Below, piece by piece: positions 1 to 13,800 of a DNA stretch of 64,000 nt (positions are counted from its first letter, which is position 1; each line of letters starts with the position of its first letter). Made by a program: the position numbers and the translations under genes. The DNA is taken from contig NW_027479427.1 of assembly GCF_051014685.1 (NCBI RefSeq), positions 62,001 through 126,000 on the forward strand. Reading direction: 5' to 3'. Origin of the DNA: Ptiloglossa arizonensis. Its lineage: Eukaryota > Arthropoda > Insecta > Hymenoptera > Colletidae. The notes below the pieces were generated by a model. The model ran no database searches. It was given only the letters and a program-made list of their open reading frames with translations, and had not been told where the DNA came from.

Positions 1-1183
1 AATTTTTCGCCATTCTGCTGCTCCAAACGCTTAACCAGAATGGTCTAGGGAAAAAATACACATACCGGTGTAATCGGGCGTGTTTCTACTTTCAGACGCA
101 ACAGGAATTTTTGGGTTAGGTCAATCCGTTCGTTAGATATGGGAGTTTGAAGCAATGAAATGGTTGAGAAGACAGCAAATTTTTCGCAAATCTGCTGCTC
201 CAAACGCTTTACCAGAATGGCCTAGGGAAAAAATACACATACCGTTGTAATCGGGCGGGTTTCTACTTTCAGATGCAACAGGAATTTTTGGGTTAGGTCA
301 ATCCGTCCGCGAGATATGGGAGTTTAAAGCTAAGAAATGTTTGAGAAGACAACAAATTTTTCGCAATTCTGCTGCTCCAAACGCTTGACCAGAATGGCCC
401 AGGGAAAAAATACACTTACCGTTGTAATCGGGCGAGTTTCTACATTCAGAGGCAATAGGAATTTTTGGGTTAGGACAATCCGTTCGCGAGATATGGGAGT
501 TTGAAGCCAAGAAATGGTTGAGAAGGCAAACAATTTTTCGCAATTCTGCTGCTCCAAACGCTTAACCCGAATGGCCTAGGAAAAAAATACACAGACCGTT
601 GTAATCGGGCGAGTCTCTACTTTCAGATGCAATAGGAATTTTTGGGTTAGGTCAATCCGTTCGCGAGATATGGGAGTTTGAAGCTAAGAAATGGTTGAGA
701 AGACAACAAACATTTCGCACTTCTGCTGCACCAAACGCTTATCCAGAATGGCCTAGGGAAAAAATACACATACCGTTGTAATCGGGCGAGTTTCTACTTT
801 CAGATGCAATAGGAATTTTTGGGTTAGGTCAATCCGTTCGCGAGATATGGGAGTTTGAAGCCAAGAAATGGTTGAGAAGGCAAACAATTTTTCGCAATTC
901 TGCTGCTCCAAACGCTTAACCAGACTGGCCTAGGGAAAAAATACACATACCGTTGTAATCGGGCGAGTCTCTACTTAATTCTGCTGCTCCAAACGCTTAA
1001 CCAGAATGGCCTAGGGAATAAATACACATACCGTTGTAATCGGGCGAGTTTCTACTTTCAGATGCAATAGGAATTTTTGGGTTAGGTCAATCCGTTCGCG
1101 AGATATGGGAGTTTGAAGCCAAGAAATGGTTGAGAAGGCAAACAATTTTTCGCAAATCTGCTGCTCCAAACGCTTAACCAGAA
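1..1183 (+). repeat. 1497-bp HOR, first copy (partial)
   Basis: Bases 1-1183 match 1498-2680 with no difference that I noticed. The offset of 1497 equals eight full monomers plus one 81-bp unit. The match ends where AACCAGAATGGCCCAGGG (1st copy) meets AACCAGACTGGCCTAGGG (2nd copy). The copy begins before the window starts. Private markers shared by both copies include GGGCGTGTTTC, CGTTCGTTAGAT, CGTCCGCGAG and GGGAATAAAT. Confidence 0.9.
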
Positions 1184-1497
1184 TGGCCCAGGGAAAAAAT
1201 ACACTTACCGTTGTAATCGGGCGAGTATCTACTTTCAGATGCAATAGGAATTTTTGGGTTAGGACAATCCGTTCGCGAGATATGGGAGTTTGAAGCCAAG
1301 AAATGGTTGAGAAGGCAAACAATTTTTCGCAATTCTGCTGCTCCAAACGCTTAACCCGAATGGCCTAGGAAAAAAATACACATACCGCTGTAATCGGGCG
1401 AGTCTCTACTTTCAGATGCAATAGGAATTTTTGGGTTAGGTCAATCCGTTCGCGAGATATGGGAGTTTGAAGCCAAGAAATGGTCGAGAAGGCAAAA

Positions 1498-2680
1498 AAT
1501 TTTTCGCCATTCTGCTGCTCCAAACGCTTAACCAGAATGGTCTAGGGAAAAAATACACATACCGGTGTAATCGGGCGTGTTTCTACTTTCAGACGCAACA
1601 GGAATTTTTGGGTTAGGTCAATCCGTTCGTTAGATATGGGAGTTTGAAGCAATGAAATGGTTGAGAAGACAGCAAATTTTTCGCAAATCTGCTGCTCCAA
1701 ACGCTTTACCAGAATGGCCTAGGGAAAAAATACACATACCGTTGTAATCGGGCGGGTTTCTACTTTCAGATGCAACAGGAATTTTTGGGTTAGGTCAATC
1801 CGTCCGCGAGATATGGGAGTTTAAAGCTAAGAAATGTTTGAGAAGACAACAAATTTTTCGCAATTCTGCTGCTCCAAACGCTTGACCAGAATGGCCCAGG
1901 GAAAAAATACACTTACCGTTGTAATCGGGCGAGTTTCTACATTCAGAGGCAATAGGAATTTTTGGGTTAGGACAATCCGTTCGCGAGATATGGGAGTTTG
2001 AAGCCAAGAAATGGTTGAGAAGGCAAACAATTTTTCGCAATTCTGCTGCTCCAAACGCTTAACCCGAATGGCCTAGGAAAAAAATACACAGACCGTTGTA
2101 ATCGGGCGAGTCTCTACTTTCAGATGCAATAGGAATTTTTGGGTTAGGTCAATCCGTTCGCGAGATATGGGAGTTTGAAGCTAAGAAATGGTTGAGAAGA
2201 CAACAAACATTTCGCACTTCTGCTGCACCAAACGCTTATCCAGAATGGCCTAGGGAAAAAATACACATACCGTTGTAATCGGGCGAGTTTCTACTTTCAG
2301 ATGCAATAGGAATTTTTGGGTTAGGTCAATCCGTTCGCGAGATATGGGAGTTTGAAGCCAAGAAATGGTTGAGAAGGCAAACAATTTTTCGCAATTCTGC
2401 TGCTCCAAACGCTTAACCAGACTGGCCTAGGGAAAAAATACACATACCGTTGTAATCGGGCGAGTCTCTACTTAATTCTGCTGCTCCAAACGCTTAACCA
2501 GAATGGCCTAGGGAATAAATACACATACCGTTGTAATCGGGCGAGTTTCTACTTTCAGATGCAATAGGAATTTTTGGGTTAGGTCAATCCGTTCGCGAGA
2601 TATGGGAGTTTGAAGCCAAGAAATGGTTGAGAAGGCAAACAATTTTTCGCAAATCTGCTGCTCCAAACGCTTAACCAGAC
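1498..2680 (+). repeat. 1497-bp HOR, second copy
   Basis: This is the second copy of bases 1-1183, at a fixed offset of 1497. Its central part (to about 2244) recurs a third time at about 8230-8976 as part of the larger 7-kb duplication (offset 6732). Confidence 0.9.
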
Positions 2681-2989
2681 TGGCCTAGGGAAAAAATACA
2701 CATACCGTTGTAATCGGGCGAGTCTCTACTTAATTCTGCTGCTCCAAACGCTTAACCAGAATGGCCTAGGGAAAAAATACACATACCGTTGTAATCGGGC
2801 GAGTTTCTACTTTCAGATGCAATAGGAATTTTTGGATTAGGTCAATCTGTTCGCGAGATATGGAAGTTTGAAGCCAAGAAATGGTTGAGAAGGCAAACAA
2901 TTTTTCGCAATTCTGCTGCTCCAAACGCTTAACCAGACTGGCCTAGGGAAAAAATACACATACCGTTGTAATCGGGCGAGTCTCTACTT
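2393..2989 (+). repeat. 258-bp alternating HOR (81 + 177 bp)
   Basis: Short and full units alternate here: 81 bp at 2393-2473, 2651-2731 and 2909-2989, with full monomers between, giving an exact 258-bp period. The same alternation occurs at 7370-7708 and again at 14649-14987, where it lies inside the two copies of the 7-kb block. Confidence 0.88.
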
Positions 2990-5900
2990 AATTCAGCTGC
3001 TCCAAACGCTTAACCGGAATGGCCTAGGGAAGAAATACACATACCGTGGTAATCGGGCGAGTTTCTACTTTTAGATGCAATAGGAATTTTTGGGTTAGGT
3101 CAATCCGTTCGCTAGATATTGGAGTTTGAAGTTAAAAAATGGTTGGGAAGACATCAAATTTTTCGCACTTCTGCTGCTCCAAACGCTTAACCAGAATGGC
3201 CCAGGGAAAAAATACACTTACCGTTCTAATCGGGCGAGTTTCTACTTTCAGATGCAATAGGAATTTTTGGGTTAGGACAATCCGTTCGCGAGATATGGGA
3301 GTTTGAAGCCAAGAAATGGTTGAGAAGGCAAACAATTTTTCGCAATTCTGCTGCTCCAAACGCTTAACCCGAACGGCCTAGGAAAAAAATACACATACCG
3401 TTGTAATCGGGCGAGTCTCTACTTTCAGATGCAATAGGAATTTTTGGGTTAGGACAATCCGTTCGCGAGATATGGGAGTTTGAAGCCAAGAAATGGTTGA
3501 GAAGGCAAACAATTTTTCGCAATTCTGCTGCTCCAAACGCTTAACCAGACTGGCCTAGGGAAAAAATACACATACCGTTGTAATCGGGCGAGTCTCTACT
3601 TAATTCAGCTGCTCCAAACGCTTAACCAGAATGGCCAAGGGAAAAAATACACTTACCGTTGTAATCGGGCGAGTTTCTACTTTCAGATGCAATAGGAATT
3701 TTTGAGTTAGGACAATCCGTTCGCGAGATATGGGAGTTTGAAGCCAAGAAATGGTTGAGAAAGCAAACAATTTTTCGCAATTCTGCTGCACCAAACGCTT
3801 AACCCGAATGGCCTAGGAAAAAAATACACAGACCGTTGTAATCGGGCGAGTCTCTACTTTCAGATGCAATAGGAATTTTTGGGTTAGGTCCATCCGTTCG
3901 CGAGATATGGGAGTTTGAAGCTAAGAAATGGTTGAGAAGACAACAAACATTTCGCACTTCTGCTGCACCAAACGCTTATCCAGAATGGCCTAGGGAAAAA
4001 AAAACACATACCGTTGTAATCGGGCGAGTTTCTACTTTCAGATGCAATAGGAATTTTTGGGTTAGGTCAATCCGTTCGCGAGATATGGGAGTTTGAAGCC
4101 AAGAAATGGTTGAGAAGGCAAACAATTTTTCGCAATTCTGCTGCTCCAAACGCTTAACCAGACTGGCCTAGGGAAGAAATACACATACCGTTGTAATCGG
4201 GCGAGTCTCTACTTAATTCTGCTGCTCCAAACGCTTAACCAGAATGGCCTAGGGAAAAAATACACATACCGTTGTAATCGGGCGAGTTTCTACTTTCAGA
4301 TGCAATAGGAATTTTTGGGATAGGTCAATCCGTTCGCGAGATATGGGAGTTTGAAGCCAAGAAATGGTTGAGAAGGCAAACAATTTTTCGCAATTCTGCT
4401 GCTCCAAACGCTTAACCAGACTGGCCTAGGGAAGAAATACACATACCGTTGTAATCGGGCGAGTCTCTACTTAATTCTGCTGCTCCAAACGCTTAACCAG
4501 AATGGCCTAGGGAAAAAATACACATACCGTTGTAATCGGGCGAGTTTCTACTTTCAGATGCAATAGGAATTTTTGGGTTAGGTCAATCCGTTCGCTAGAT
4601 ATGGGAGTTTGAAGTTAAAAAATGGTTGGGAAGACATCAAATTTTTCGCACTTCTGCTGCTCCAAACGCTTAACCAGAATGGCCCAGGGAAAAAATACAC
4701 TTACCGTTATAATCGGGCGAGTTTCTACTTTCAGATGCAATAGGAATTTTTGGGTTAGGACAATCCGTTCGCGAGATATGGGAGTTTGAAGCCAAGAAAT
4801 GGTTGAGAAGGCAAACAATTTTTCGCAATTCTGCTGCTCCAAACGCTTAACCCGAACGGCCTAGGAAAAAAATACACATACCGTTGTAATCGGGCGAGTC
4901 TCTACTTTCAGATGCAATAGGAATTTTTGGGTTAGGACAATCCGTTCGCGAGATATGGGAGTTTGAAGCCAAGAAATGGTTGAGAAGGCAAACAATTTTT
5001 CGCAATTCTGCTGCTCCAAACGCTTAACCAGACTGGCCTAGGGAAAAAATACACATACCGTTGTAATCGGGCGAGTCTCTACTTAATTCAGCTGCTCCAA
5101 ACGCTTAACCAGAATGGCCAAGGGAAAAAATACACTTACCGTTGTAATCGGGCGAGTTTCTACTTTCAGATGCAATAGGAATTTTTGGGTTAGGACAATC
5201 CGTTCGCGAGATATTGGAGTTTGAAGCCAAGAAATGGTTGAGAAGGCAAACAATTTTTCGCAATTCTGCTGCTCCAAACGCTTAACCCGAATGGCCTAGG
5301 AAAAAAATACACATACCGTTGTAATCGGGCGAGTCTCTACTTTCAGATGCAATAGGAATTTTTGGGTTAGGTCAATCCGTTCGCGAGATATGGGAGTTTG
5401 AAGCCAAGAAATGGTTGAGAAGGCAAACAATTTTTCGCCATTCTGCTGCTCCAAACGCTTAACCAGAATGGTCTAGGGAAAAAATACACATACCGGTGTA
5501 GTCGGGCGAGTTTCTACTTTCAGACGCAACAGGAATTTTTGGGTTAGGTCAATCCGTTCGCGGGATATGGGAGTTTGAAGCCAAGAAATGGTTGAGAAGG
5601 CAAAAAATTTTTCGCAATTCTGCTGCTCCAAACGCTTAACCCGAATGGCCTAGGAAAAAAATACACATACCGTTGTAATCGGGCGAGTCTCTACTTAATT
5701 CTTCTGCTCCAAACGCTTAACCAGAGTGGCCCAGGAAAAAAATACACTTACCGTTGTAATCGGGCAAGTTTCTACGTTCAGATGCTATAGGAATTTTTGC
5801 GTTAGGACAATCCGTTCGCGAGATATGGGAGTTTGAAGCCAAGAAATGGTTGAGAAGGCAAACAATTTTTCGCAATTCTGCTGCTCCAAACGCTTAACCC

Positions 5901-7887
5901 GAATGGCCTAGGAAAAAAATACACATACCGTTGTAATCGGGCGAGTCTCTACTTTCAGATGCAATAGGAATTTTTGGGTTAGGTCAATCCGTTCGCGAGA
6001 TATGGGAGTTTGAAGCCAAGAAATGGTTGAGAAGGCAAACAATTTTTCGCAATTCTGCTGCTCCAAACGCTTAACCAGACTGGCCTAGGGAAAAAATACA
6101 CATACCGTTGTAATCGGGCGAGTCTCTACTTAATTCTGCTGCTCCAAACGCTTAACCAGAATGGCCTAGGGAAAAAATACACATACCGTTGTAATCGGGC
6201 GAGTTTCTACTTTCAGATGCATTAGGAATTTTTGGGTTTGGTCAATCCGTTCGCGAGATATGGGAGTCTGAAGCCAAGAAATGGTTGAAAAAGCAAAAAT
6301 TTTTCGCAAATCTGCTGCACCAAACGCTTAACCAGAATGGCCTAGGGAAAAAATACACATACCGGTGTAATCGGGCGAGTTTCTACTTTCAGACGCAACA
6401 GGAATTTTTGGGTTAGGTCAATCCGTTCGCGAGATATGGGAGTTTGAAGCCAAGAAATGGTTGAGAAGGCAAAAAATTTTTCGCCATTCTGCTGCTCCAA
6501 ACGCTTAACCAGAATGGTCTAGGGAAAAAATACACATACCGGTGTAGCCGGGCGAGTTTCTACTTTCAGATGCAACAGGAATTTTTGGGTTAGGTCAATC
6601 CGTTCGCGAGATATGGGAGTTTGAAGACAAGAAATGGTTGAGAAGGCAAAAAATTTTTCGCAATTCTGCTGCTCCAAACGCTTAACCGGAATGGCCTAGG
6701 GAAAAAATACACATACCGTTGTAATCGGGCGAGTTCCTACATTCTGATGCAATAGGAATTTTTGGGTTAGGTCAATCCGTTCGCCAGATATGGGAGTTTG
6801 AAGTTAAGAAATGGTTGGGAAGACATCAAATTTTTCGCACTTCTGCTGCTCCAAACGCTTAACCAGAATGGCCCAGGGAAAAAATACACTTACCCTTGTA
6901 ATCGGGCGAGTTTCTACTTTCAGATGCAATAGGAAATTTTGGGTTAGGACAATCCGTTCGCGAGATATGGGAGTTTGAAGCTAAGAAATGGTTGAGAAGG
7001 CAAACAATTTTTCGCAATTCTGCTACTCCAAACGCTTAACCCGAATGGCCTAGGAAAAAAATACACATACCGTTGTAATCGGGCGAGTTTCTACTTTCAG
7101 ATGCAATAGGAATTTTTGGGTTAGGTCAATCCGTTCGCGAGATAGGGGACTGTGAAGCTAAGAAATGGTTGAGAAGACAACAAATTTTTCGCACTTCTGC
7201 TGCTCCAAACGCTTAACCAGATTGGCCTAGGGATAAAGTACCCATACCGTTGTAATCGGGCGAGTTTCTACTTTCAGATGCAATAGGAATTTTTGGGTTA
7301 GGTCAATCCGTTCGCGAGATATGGGAGTATGAAGCTAAGAAATGGTTGAGAAGACAACAAATTTTTCGCACTTCTGCTGCTCCAAACGCTTAACCAGACT
7401 GGCCTAGGGAAAAAATACACATACCGGTGTAATCGGGCGAGTCTCTACTTAATTCTGCTGCTCCAAACGCTTAACCAGACTGGCCTAGGGTAAAAATACA
7501 CATACCGTTGTAATCGGGCGAGTTTCTACTTTCAGATGCAATAGGAATTTTTGGGTTAGGTCAATCCGTTCGCGAGATATGGGAGTATGAAGCTAAGAAA
7601 TGGTTGAGAAGACAACAAATTTTTCGCACTTCTGCTGCTCCAAACGCTTAACCAGACTGGCCTAGGGAAAAAATACACATACCGGTGTAATCGGGCGAGT
7701 CTCTACTTAATTCTGCTGCTCCAAACGCTTAACCAGACTGGCCTAGGGTAAAAATACACATACCGTTGTCATCGGGCGAGTTTCTACTTTCAGATGCAAT
7801 ACGAATTTTTGGGTTAGGTTAATCCGTTCGCGAGATATGGGAGTTAAAAGCTAAGAAATGGTTGAGAAGACAACAAATTTTTCGCAA

Positions 7888-10800
7888 TTCTGCTGCTCCA
7901 AACGCTTAACCAGAATGGCCCAGGGAAAAAATACACTTACCGTTGTAATCGGGCGAGTATCTACTTTCAGATGCAATAGGAATTTTTGGGTTAGGACAAT
8001 CCGTTCGCGAGATATGGGAGTTTGAAGCCAAGAAATGGTTGAGAAGGCAAACAATTTTTCGCAATTCTGCTGCTCCAAACGCTTAACCCGAATGGCCTAG
8101 GAAAAAAATACACATACCGCTGTAATCGGGCGAGTCTCTACTTTCAGATGCAATAGGAATTTTTGGGTTAGGTCAATCCGTTCGCGAGATATGGGAGTTT
8201 GAAGCCAAGAAATGGTCGAGAAGGCAAAAAATTTTTCGCCATTCTGCTGCTCCAAACGCTTAACCAGAATGGTCTAGGGAAAAAATACACATACCGGTGT
8301 AATCGGGCGTGTTTCTACTTTCAGACGCAACAGGAATTTTTGGGTTAGGTCAATCCGTTCGTTAGATATGGGAGTTTGAAGCAATGAAATGGTTGAGAAG
8401 ACAGCAAATTTTTCGCAAATCTGCTGCTCCAAACGCTTTACCAGAATGGCCTAGGGAAAAAATACACATACCGTTGTAATCGGGCGGGTTTCTACTTTCA
8501 GATGCAACAGGAATTTTTGGGTTAGGTCAATCCGTCCGCGAGATATGGGAGTTTAAAGCTAAGAAATGTTTGAGAAGACAACAAATTTTTCGCAATTCTG
8601 CTGCTCCAAACGCTTGACCAGAATGGCCCAGGGAAAAAATACACTTACCGTTGTAATCGGGCGAGTTTCTACATTCAGAGGCAATAGGAATTTTTGGGTT
8701 AGGACAATCCGTTCGCGAGATATGGGAGTTTGAAGCCAAGAAATGGTTGAGAAGGCAAACAATTTTTCGCAATTCTGCTGCTCCAAACGCTTAACCCGAA
8801 TGGCCTAGGAAAAAAATACACAGACCGTTGTAATCGGGCGAGTCTCTACTTTCAGATGCAATAGGAATTTTTGGGTTAGGTCAATCCGTTCGCGAGATAT
8901 GGGAGTTTGAAGCTAAGAAATGGTTGAGAAGACAACAAACATTTCGCACTTCTGCTGCACCAAACGCTTATCCAGAATGGCCTAGGGAAGAAATACACAT
9001 ACCGTGGTAATCGGGCGAGTTTCTACTTTTAGATGCAATAGGAATTTTTGGGTTAGGTCAATCCGTTCGCTAGATATTGGAGTTTGAAGTTAAAAAATGG
9101 TTGGGAAGACATCAAATTTTTCGCACTTCTGCTGCTCCAAACGCTTAACCAGAATGGCCCAGGGAAAAAATACACTTACCGTTCTAATCGGGCGAGTTTC
9201 TACTTTCAGATGCAATAGGAATTTTTGGGTTAGGACAATCCGTTCGCGAGATATGGGAGTTTGAAGCCAAGAAATGGTTGAGAAGGCAAACAATTTTTCG
9301 CAATTCTGCTGCTCCAAACGCTTAACCCGAACGGCCTAGGAAAAAAATACACATACCGTTGTAATCGGGCGAGTCTCTACTTTCAGATGCAATAGGAATT
9401 TTTGGGTTAGGACAATCCGTTCGCGAGATATGGGAGTTTGAAGCCAAGAAATGGTTGAGAAGGCAAACAATTTTTCGCAATTCTGCTGCTCCAAACGCTT
9501 AACCAGACTGGCCTAGGGAAAAAATACACATACCGTTGTAATCGGGCGAGTCTCTACTTAATTCAGCTGCTCCAAACGCTTAACCAGAATGGCCAAGGGA
9601 AAAAATACACTTACCGTTGTAATCGGGCGAGTTTCTACTTTCAGATGCAATAGGAATTTTTGAGTTAGGACAATCCGTTCGCGAGATATGGGAGTTTGAA
9701 GCCAAGAAATGGTTGAGAAAGCAAACAATTTTTCGCAATTCTGCTGCACCAAACGCTTAACCCGAATGGCCTAGGAAAAAAATACACAGACCGTTGTAAT
9801 CGGGCGAGTCTCTACTTTCAGATGCAATAGGAATTTTTGGGTTAGGTCCATCCGTTCGCGAGATATGGGAGTTTGAAGCTAAGAAATGGTTGAGAAGACA
9901 ACAAACATTTCGCACTTCTGCTGCACCAAACGCTTATCCAGAATGGCCTAGGGAAAAAAAAACACATACCGTTGTAATCGGGCGAGTTTCTACTTTCAGA
10001 TGCAATAGGAATTTTTGGGTTAGGTCAATCCGTTCGCGAGATATGGGAGTTTGAAGCCAAGAAATGGTTGAGAAGGCAAACAATTTTTCGCAATTCTGCT
10101 GCTCCAAACGCTTAACCAGACTGGCCTAGGGAAGAAATACACATACCGTTGTAATCGGGCGAGTCTCTACTTAATTCTGCTGCTCCAAACGCTTAACCAG
10201 AATGGCCTAGGGAAAAAATACACATACCGTTGTAATCGGGCGAGTTTCTACTTTCAGATGCAATAGGAATTTTTGGGATAGGTCAATCCGTTCGCGAGAT
10301 ATGGGAGTTTGAAGCCAAGAAATGGTTGAGAAGGCAAACAATTTTTCGCAATTCTGCTGCTCCAAACGCTTAACCAGACTGGCCTAGGGAAGAAATACAC
10401 ATACCGTTGTAATCGGGCGAGTCTCTACTTAATTCTGCTGCTCCAAACGCTTAACCAGAATGGCCTAGGGAAAAAATACACATACCGTTGTAATCGGGCG
10501 AGTTTCTACTTTCAGATGCAATAGGAATTTTTGGGTTAGGTCAATCCGTTCGCTAGATATGGGAGTTTGAAGTTAAAAAATGGTTGGGAAGACATCAAAT
10601 TTTTCGCACTTCTGCTGCTCCAAACGCTTAACCAGAATGGCCCAGGGAAAAAATACACTTACCGTTCTAATCGGGCGAGTTTCTACTTTCAGATGCAATA
10701 GGAATTTTTGGGTTAGGACAATCCGTTCGCGAGATATGGGAGTTTGAAGCCAAGAAATGGTTGAGAAGGCAAACAATTTTTCGCAATTCTGCTGCTCCAA

Positions 10801-13800
10801 ACGCTTAACCAGACTGGCCTAGGGAAAAAATACACATACCGTTGTAATCGGGCGAGTCTCTACTTAATTCAGCTGCTCCAAACGCTTAACCAGAATGGCC
10901 AAGGGAAAAAATACACTTACCGTTGTAATCGGGCGAGTTTCTACTTTCAGATGCAATAGGAATTTTTGGGTTAGGACAATCCGTTCGCGAGATATGGGAG
11001 TTTGAAGCCAAGAAATGGTTGAGAAGGCAAACAATTTTTCGCAATTCTGCTGCACCAAACGCTTAACTCGAATGGCCTAGGAAAAAAATACACAGACCGT
11101 TGTAATCGGGCGAGTCTCTACTTTCAGATGCAATAGGAATTTTTGGGTTAGGTCCATCCGTTCGCGAGATATGGGAGTTTGAAGCTAAGAAATGGTTGAG
11201 AAGACAACAAACATTTCGCACTTCTGCTGCACCAAACGCTTATCCAGAATGGCCTAGGGAAAAAAAAACACATACCGTTGTAATCGGGCGAGTTTCTACT
11301 TTCAGATGCAATAGGAATTTTTGGGTTAGGTCAATCCGTTCGCGAGATATGGGAGTTTGAAGCCAAGAAATGGTTGAGAAGGCAAACAATTTTTCGCAAT
11401 TCTGCTGCTCCAAACGCTTAACCAGACTGGCCTAGGGAAGAAATACACATACCGTTGTAATCGGGCGAGTCTCTACTTTCAGATGCAATAGGAATTTTTG
11501 GGTTAGGTCCATCCGTTCGCGAGATATGGGAGTTTGAAGCTAAGAAATGGTTGAGAAGACAACAAACATTTCGCACTTCTGCTGCTCCAAACGCTTAACC
11601 AGAATGGCCTAGGGAAAAAATACACATACCGTTGTAATCGGGCGAGTTTCTACTTTCAGATGCAATAGGAATTTTTGGGATAGGTCAATCTGTTCGCGAG
11701 ATATGGAAGTTTGAAGCCAAGAAATGGTTGAGAAGGCAAACAATTTTTCGCAATTCTGCTGCTCCAAACGCTTAACCAGACTGGCCTAGGGAGAAAATAC
11801 ACATACTGTTGTAATCGGGCGAGTCTCTACTTAATTCTGCTGCTCCAAACGCTTAACCGGAATGGCCTAGGGAAGAAATACACATACCGTGGTAATCGGG
11901 CGAGTTTCTACTTTCAGATGCAATAGGAATTTTTGGGTTAGGTCAATCCGTTCGCTAGATATGGGAGTTTGAAGTTAAAAAATGGTTGGGAAGACATCAA
12001 ATTTTTCGCACTTCTGCTGCTCCAAACGCTTAACCAGAATGGCCCAGGGAAAAAATACACTTACCGTTATAATCGGGCGAGTTTCTACTTTCAGATGCAA
12101 TAGGAATTTTTGGGTTAGGACAATCCGTTCGCGAGATATGGGAGTTTGAAGCCAAGAAATGGTTGAGAAGGCAAACAATTTTTCGCAATTCTGCTGCTCC
12201 AAACGCTTAACCCGAACGGCCTAGGAAAAAAATACACATACCGTTGTAATCGGGCGAGTCTCTACTTTCAGATGCAATAGGAATTTTTGGGTTAGGACAA
12301 TCCGTTCGCGAGATATGGGAGTTTGAAGCCAAGAAATGGTTGAGAAGGCAAACAATTTTTCGCAATTCTGCTGCTCCAAACGCTTAACCAGACTGGCCTA
12401 GGGAAAAAATACACATACCGTTGTAATCGGGCGAGTCTCTACTTAATTCAGCTGCTCCAAACGCTTAACCAGAATGGCCAAGGGAAAAAATACACTTACC
12501 GTTGTAATCGGGCGAGTTTCTACTTTCAGATGCAATAGGAATTTTTGGGTTAGGACAATCCGTTCGCGAGATATTGGAGTTTGAAGCCAAGAAATGGTTG
12601 AGAAGGCAAACAATTTTTCGCAATTCTGCTGCTCCAAAAGCTTAACCCGAATGGCCTAGGAAAAAAATACACATACCGTTGTAATCGGGCGAGTCTCTAC
12701 TTTCAGATGCAATAGGAATTTTTGGGTTAGGTCAATCCGTTCGCGAGATATGGGAGTTTGAAGCCAAGAAATGGTTGAGAAGGCAAACAATTTTTCGCCA
12801 TTCTGCTGCTCCAAACGCTTAACCAGAATGGTCTAGGGAAAAAATACACATACCGGTGTAGTCGGGCGAGTTTCTACTTTCAGACGCAACAGGAATTTTT
12901 GGGTTAGGTCAATCCGTTCGCGGGATATGGGAGTTTGAAGCCAAGAAATGGTTGAGAAGGCAAAAAATTTTTCGCAATTCTGCTGCTCCAAACGCTTAAC
13001 CCGAATGGCCTAGGAAAAAAATACACATACCGTTGTAATCGGGCGAGTCTCTACTTTCAGATGCAATAGGAATTTTTGGGTTAGGTCAATCCGTTCGCGA
13101 GATATGGGAGTTTGAAGCCAAGAAATGGTTGGGAAGACATCAAATTTTTCGCACTTCTGCTGCTCCAAACGCTTAACCAGAATGGCCCAGGGAAAAAATA
13201 CACTTACCGTTGTAATCGGGCGAGTTTCTACTTTCAGATGCAATAGGAATTTTTGGGTTAGGACAATCCGTTCGCGAGATATGGGAGTTTGAAGCCAAGA
13301 AATGGTTGAGAAGGCAAACAATTTTTCGCAATTCTGCTGCTCCAAACGCTTAACCAGACTGGCCTAGGGAAAAAATACACATACCGTTGTAATCGGGCGA
13401 GTCTCTACTTAATTCTTCTGCTCCAAACGCTTAACCAGAGTGGCCCAGGAAAAAAATACACTTACCGTTGTAATCGGGCAAGTTTCTACGTTCAGATGCT
13501 ATAGGAATTTTTGCGTTAGGACAATCCGTTCGCGAGATATGGGAGTTTGAAGACAAGAAATGGTTGAGAAGGCAAAAAATTTTCGCAAATCTGCTGCACC
13601 AAACGCTTAACCAGAATGGCCTAGGGAAAAAATACACATACCGGTGTAATCGGGCGAGTTTCTACTTTCAGACGCAACAGGAATTTTTGGGTTAGGTCAA
13701 TCCGTTCGCGAGATATGGGAGTTTGAAGCCAAGAAATGGTTGAGAAGGCAAAAAATTTTTCGCCATTCTGCTGCTCCAAACGCTTAACCAGAATGGTCTA

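Larger units (their letters stand above)
1156..7935 (+). repeat. 7-kb segmental tandem block, copy A
   Basis: Copy A corresponds to 7888-15214 in stretches of constant offset: 6732 (1156-2244), 5958 (3018-4850), 7360 (about 4543-5690), 7714 (from 5697) and 7279 (about 6297-7935). The steps between stretches are whole-unit: 774 = 3 full + 3 short, 354 = 2 full, 435 = 2 full + 1 short. Shared rare markers include GATAGGGGACTGTGAAG (7141), GGTGTAGCCGGG (6541), GGGATAAAGTACCCAT (7230) and TTGGGTTAGGTTAATCC (7810). Internally, 3018-4540 resembles 4500-5280 in HOR style (period 1483). Confidence 0.88.

Noticed and set aside
1..1183. Identity between 1-1183 and 1498-2680 as an assembly duplication
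   Set aside because: Not excluded, but the flanks diverge at a monomer variant and the same sequence recurs a third time near 8.2-8.97 kb with its own neighbours, so a real HOR is more likely. Read depth would settle it.
1011..1346. Minus-strand open frame of 111 codons and the many similar 60-81 codon frames on both strands
   Set aside because: All lie inside the satellite, repeat a 59-residue period equal to one monomer, and open only where the CCTAGG stop is mutated. No start context, domain or independent conservation supports a gene.
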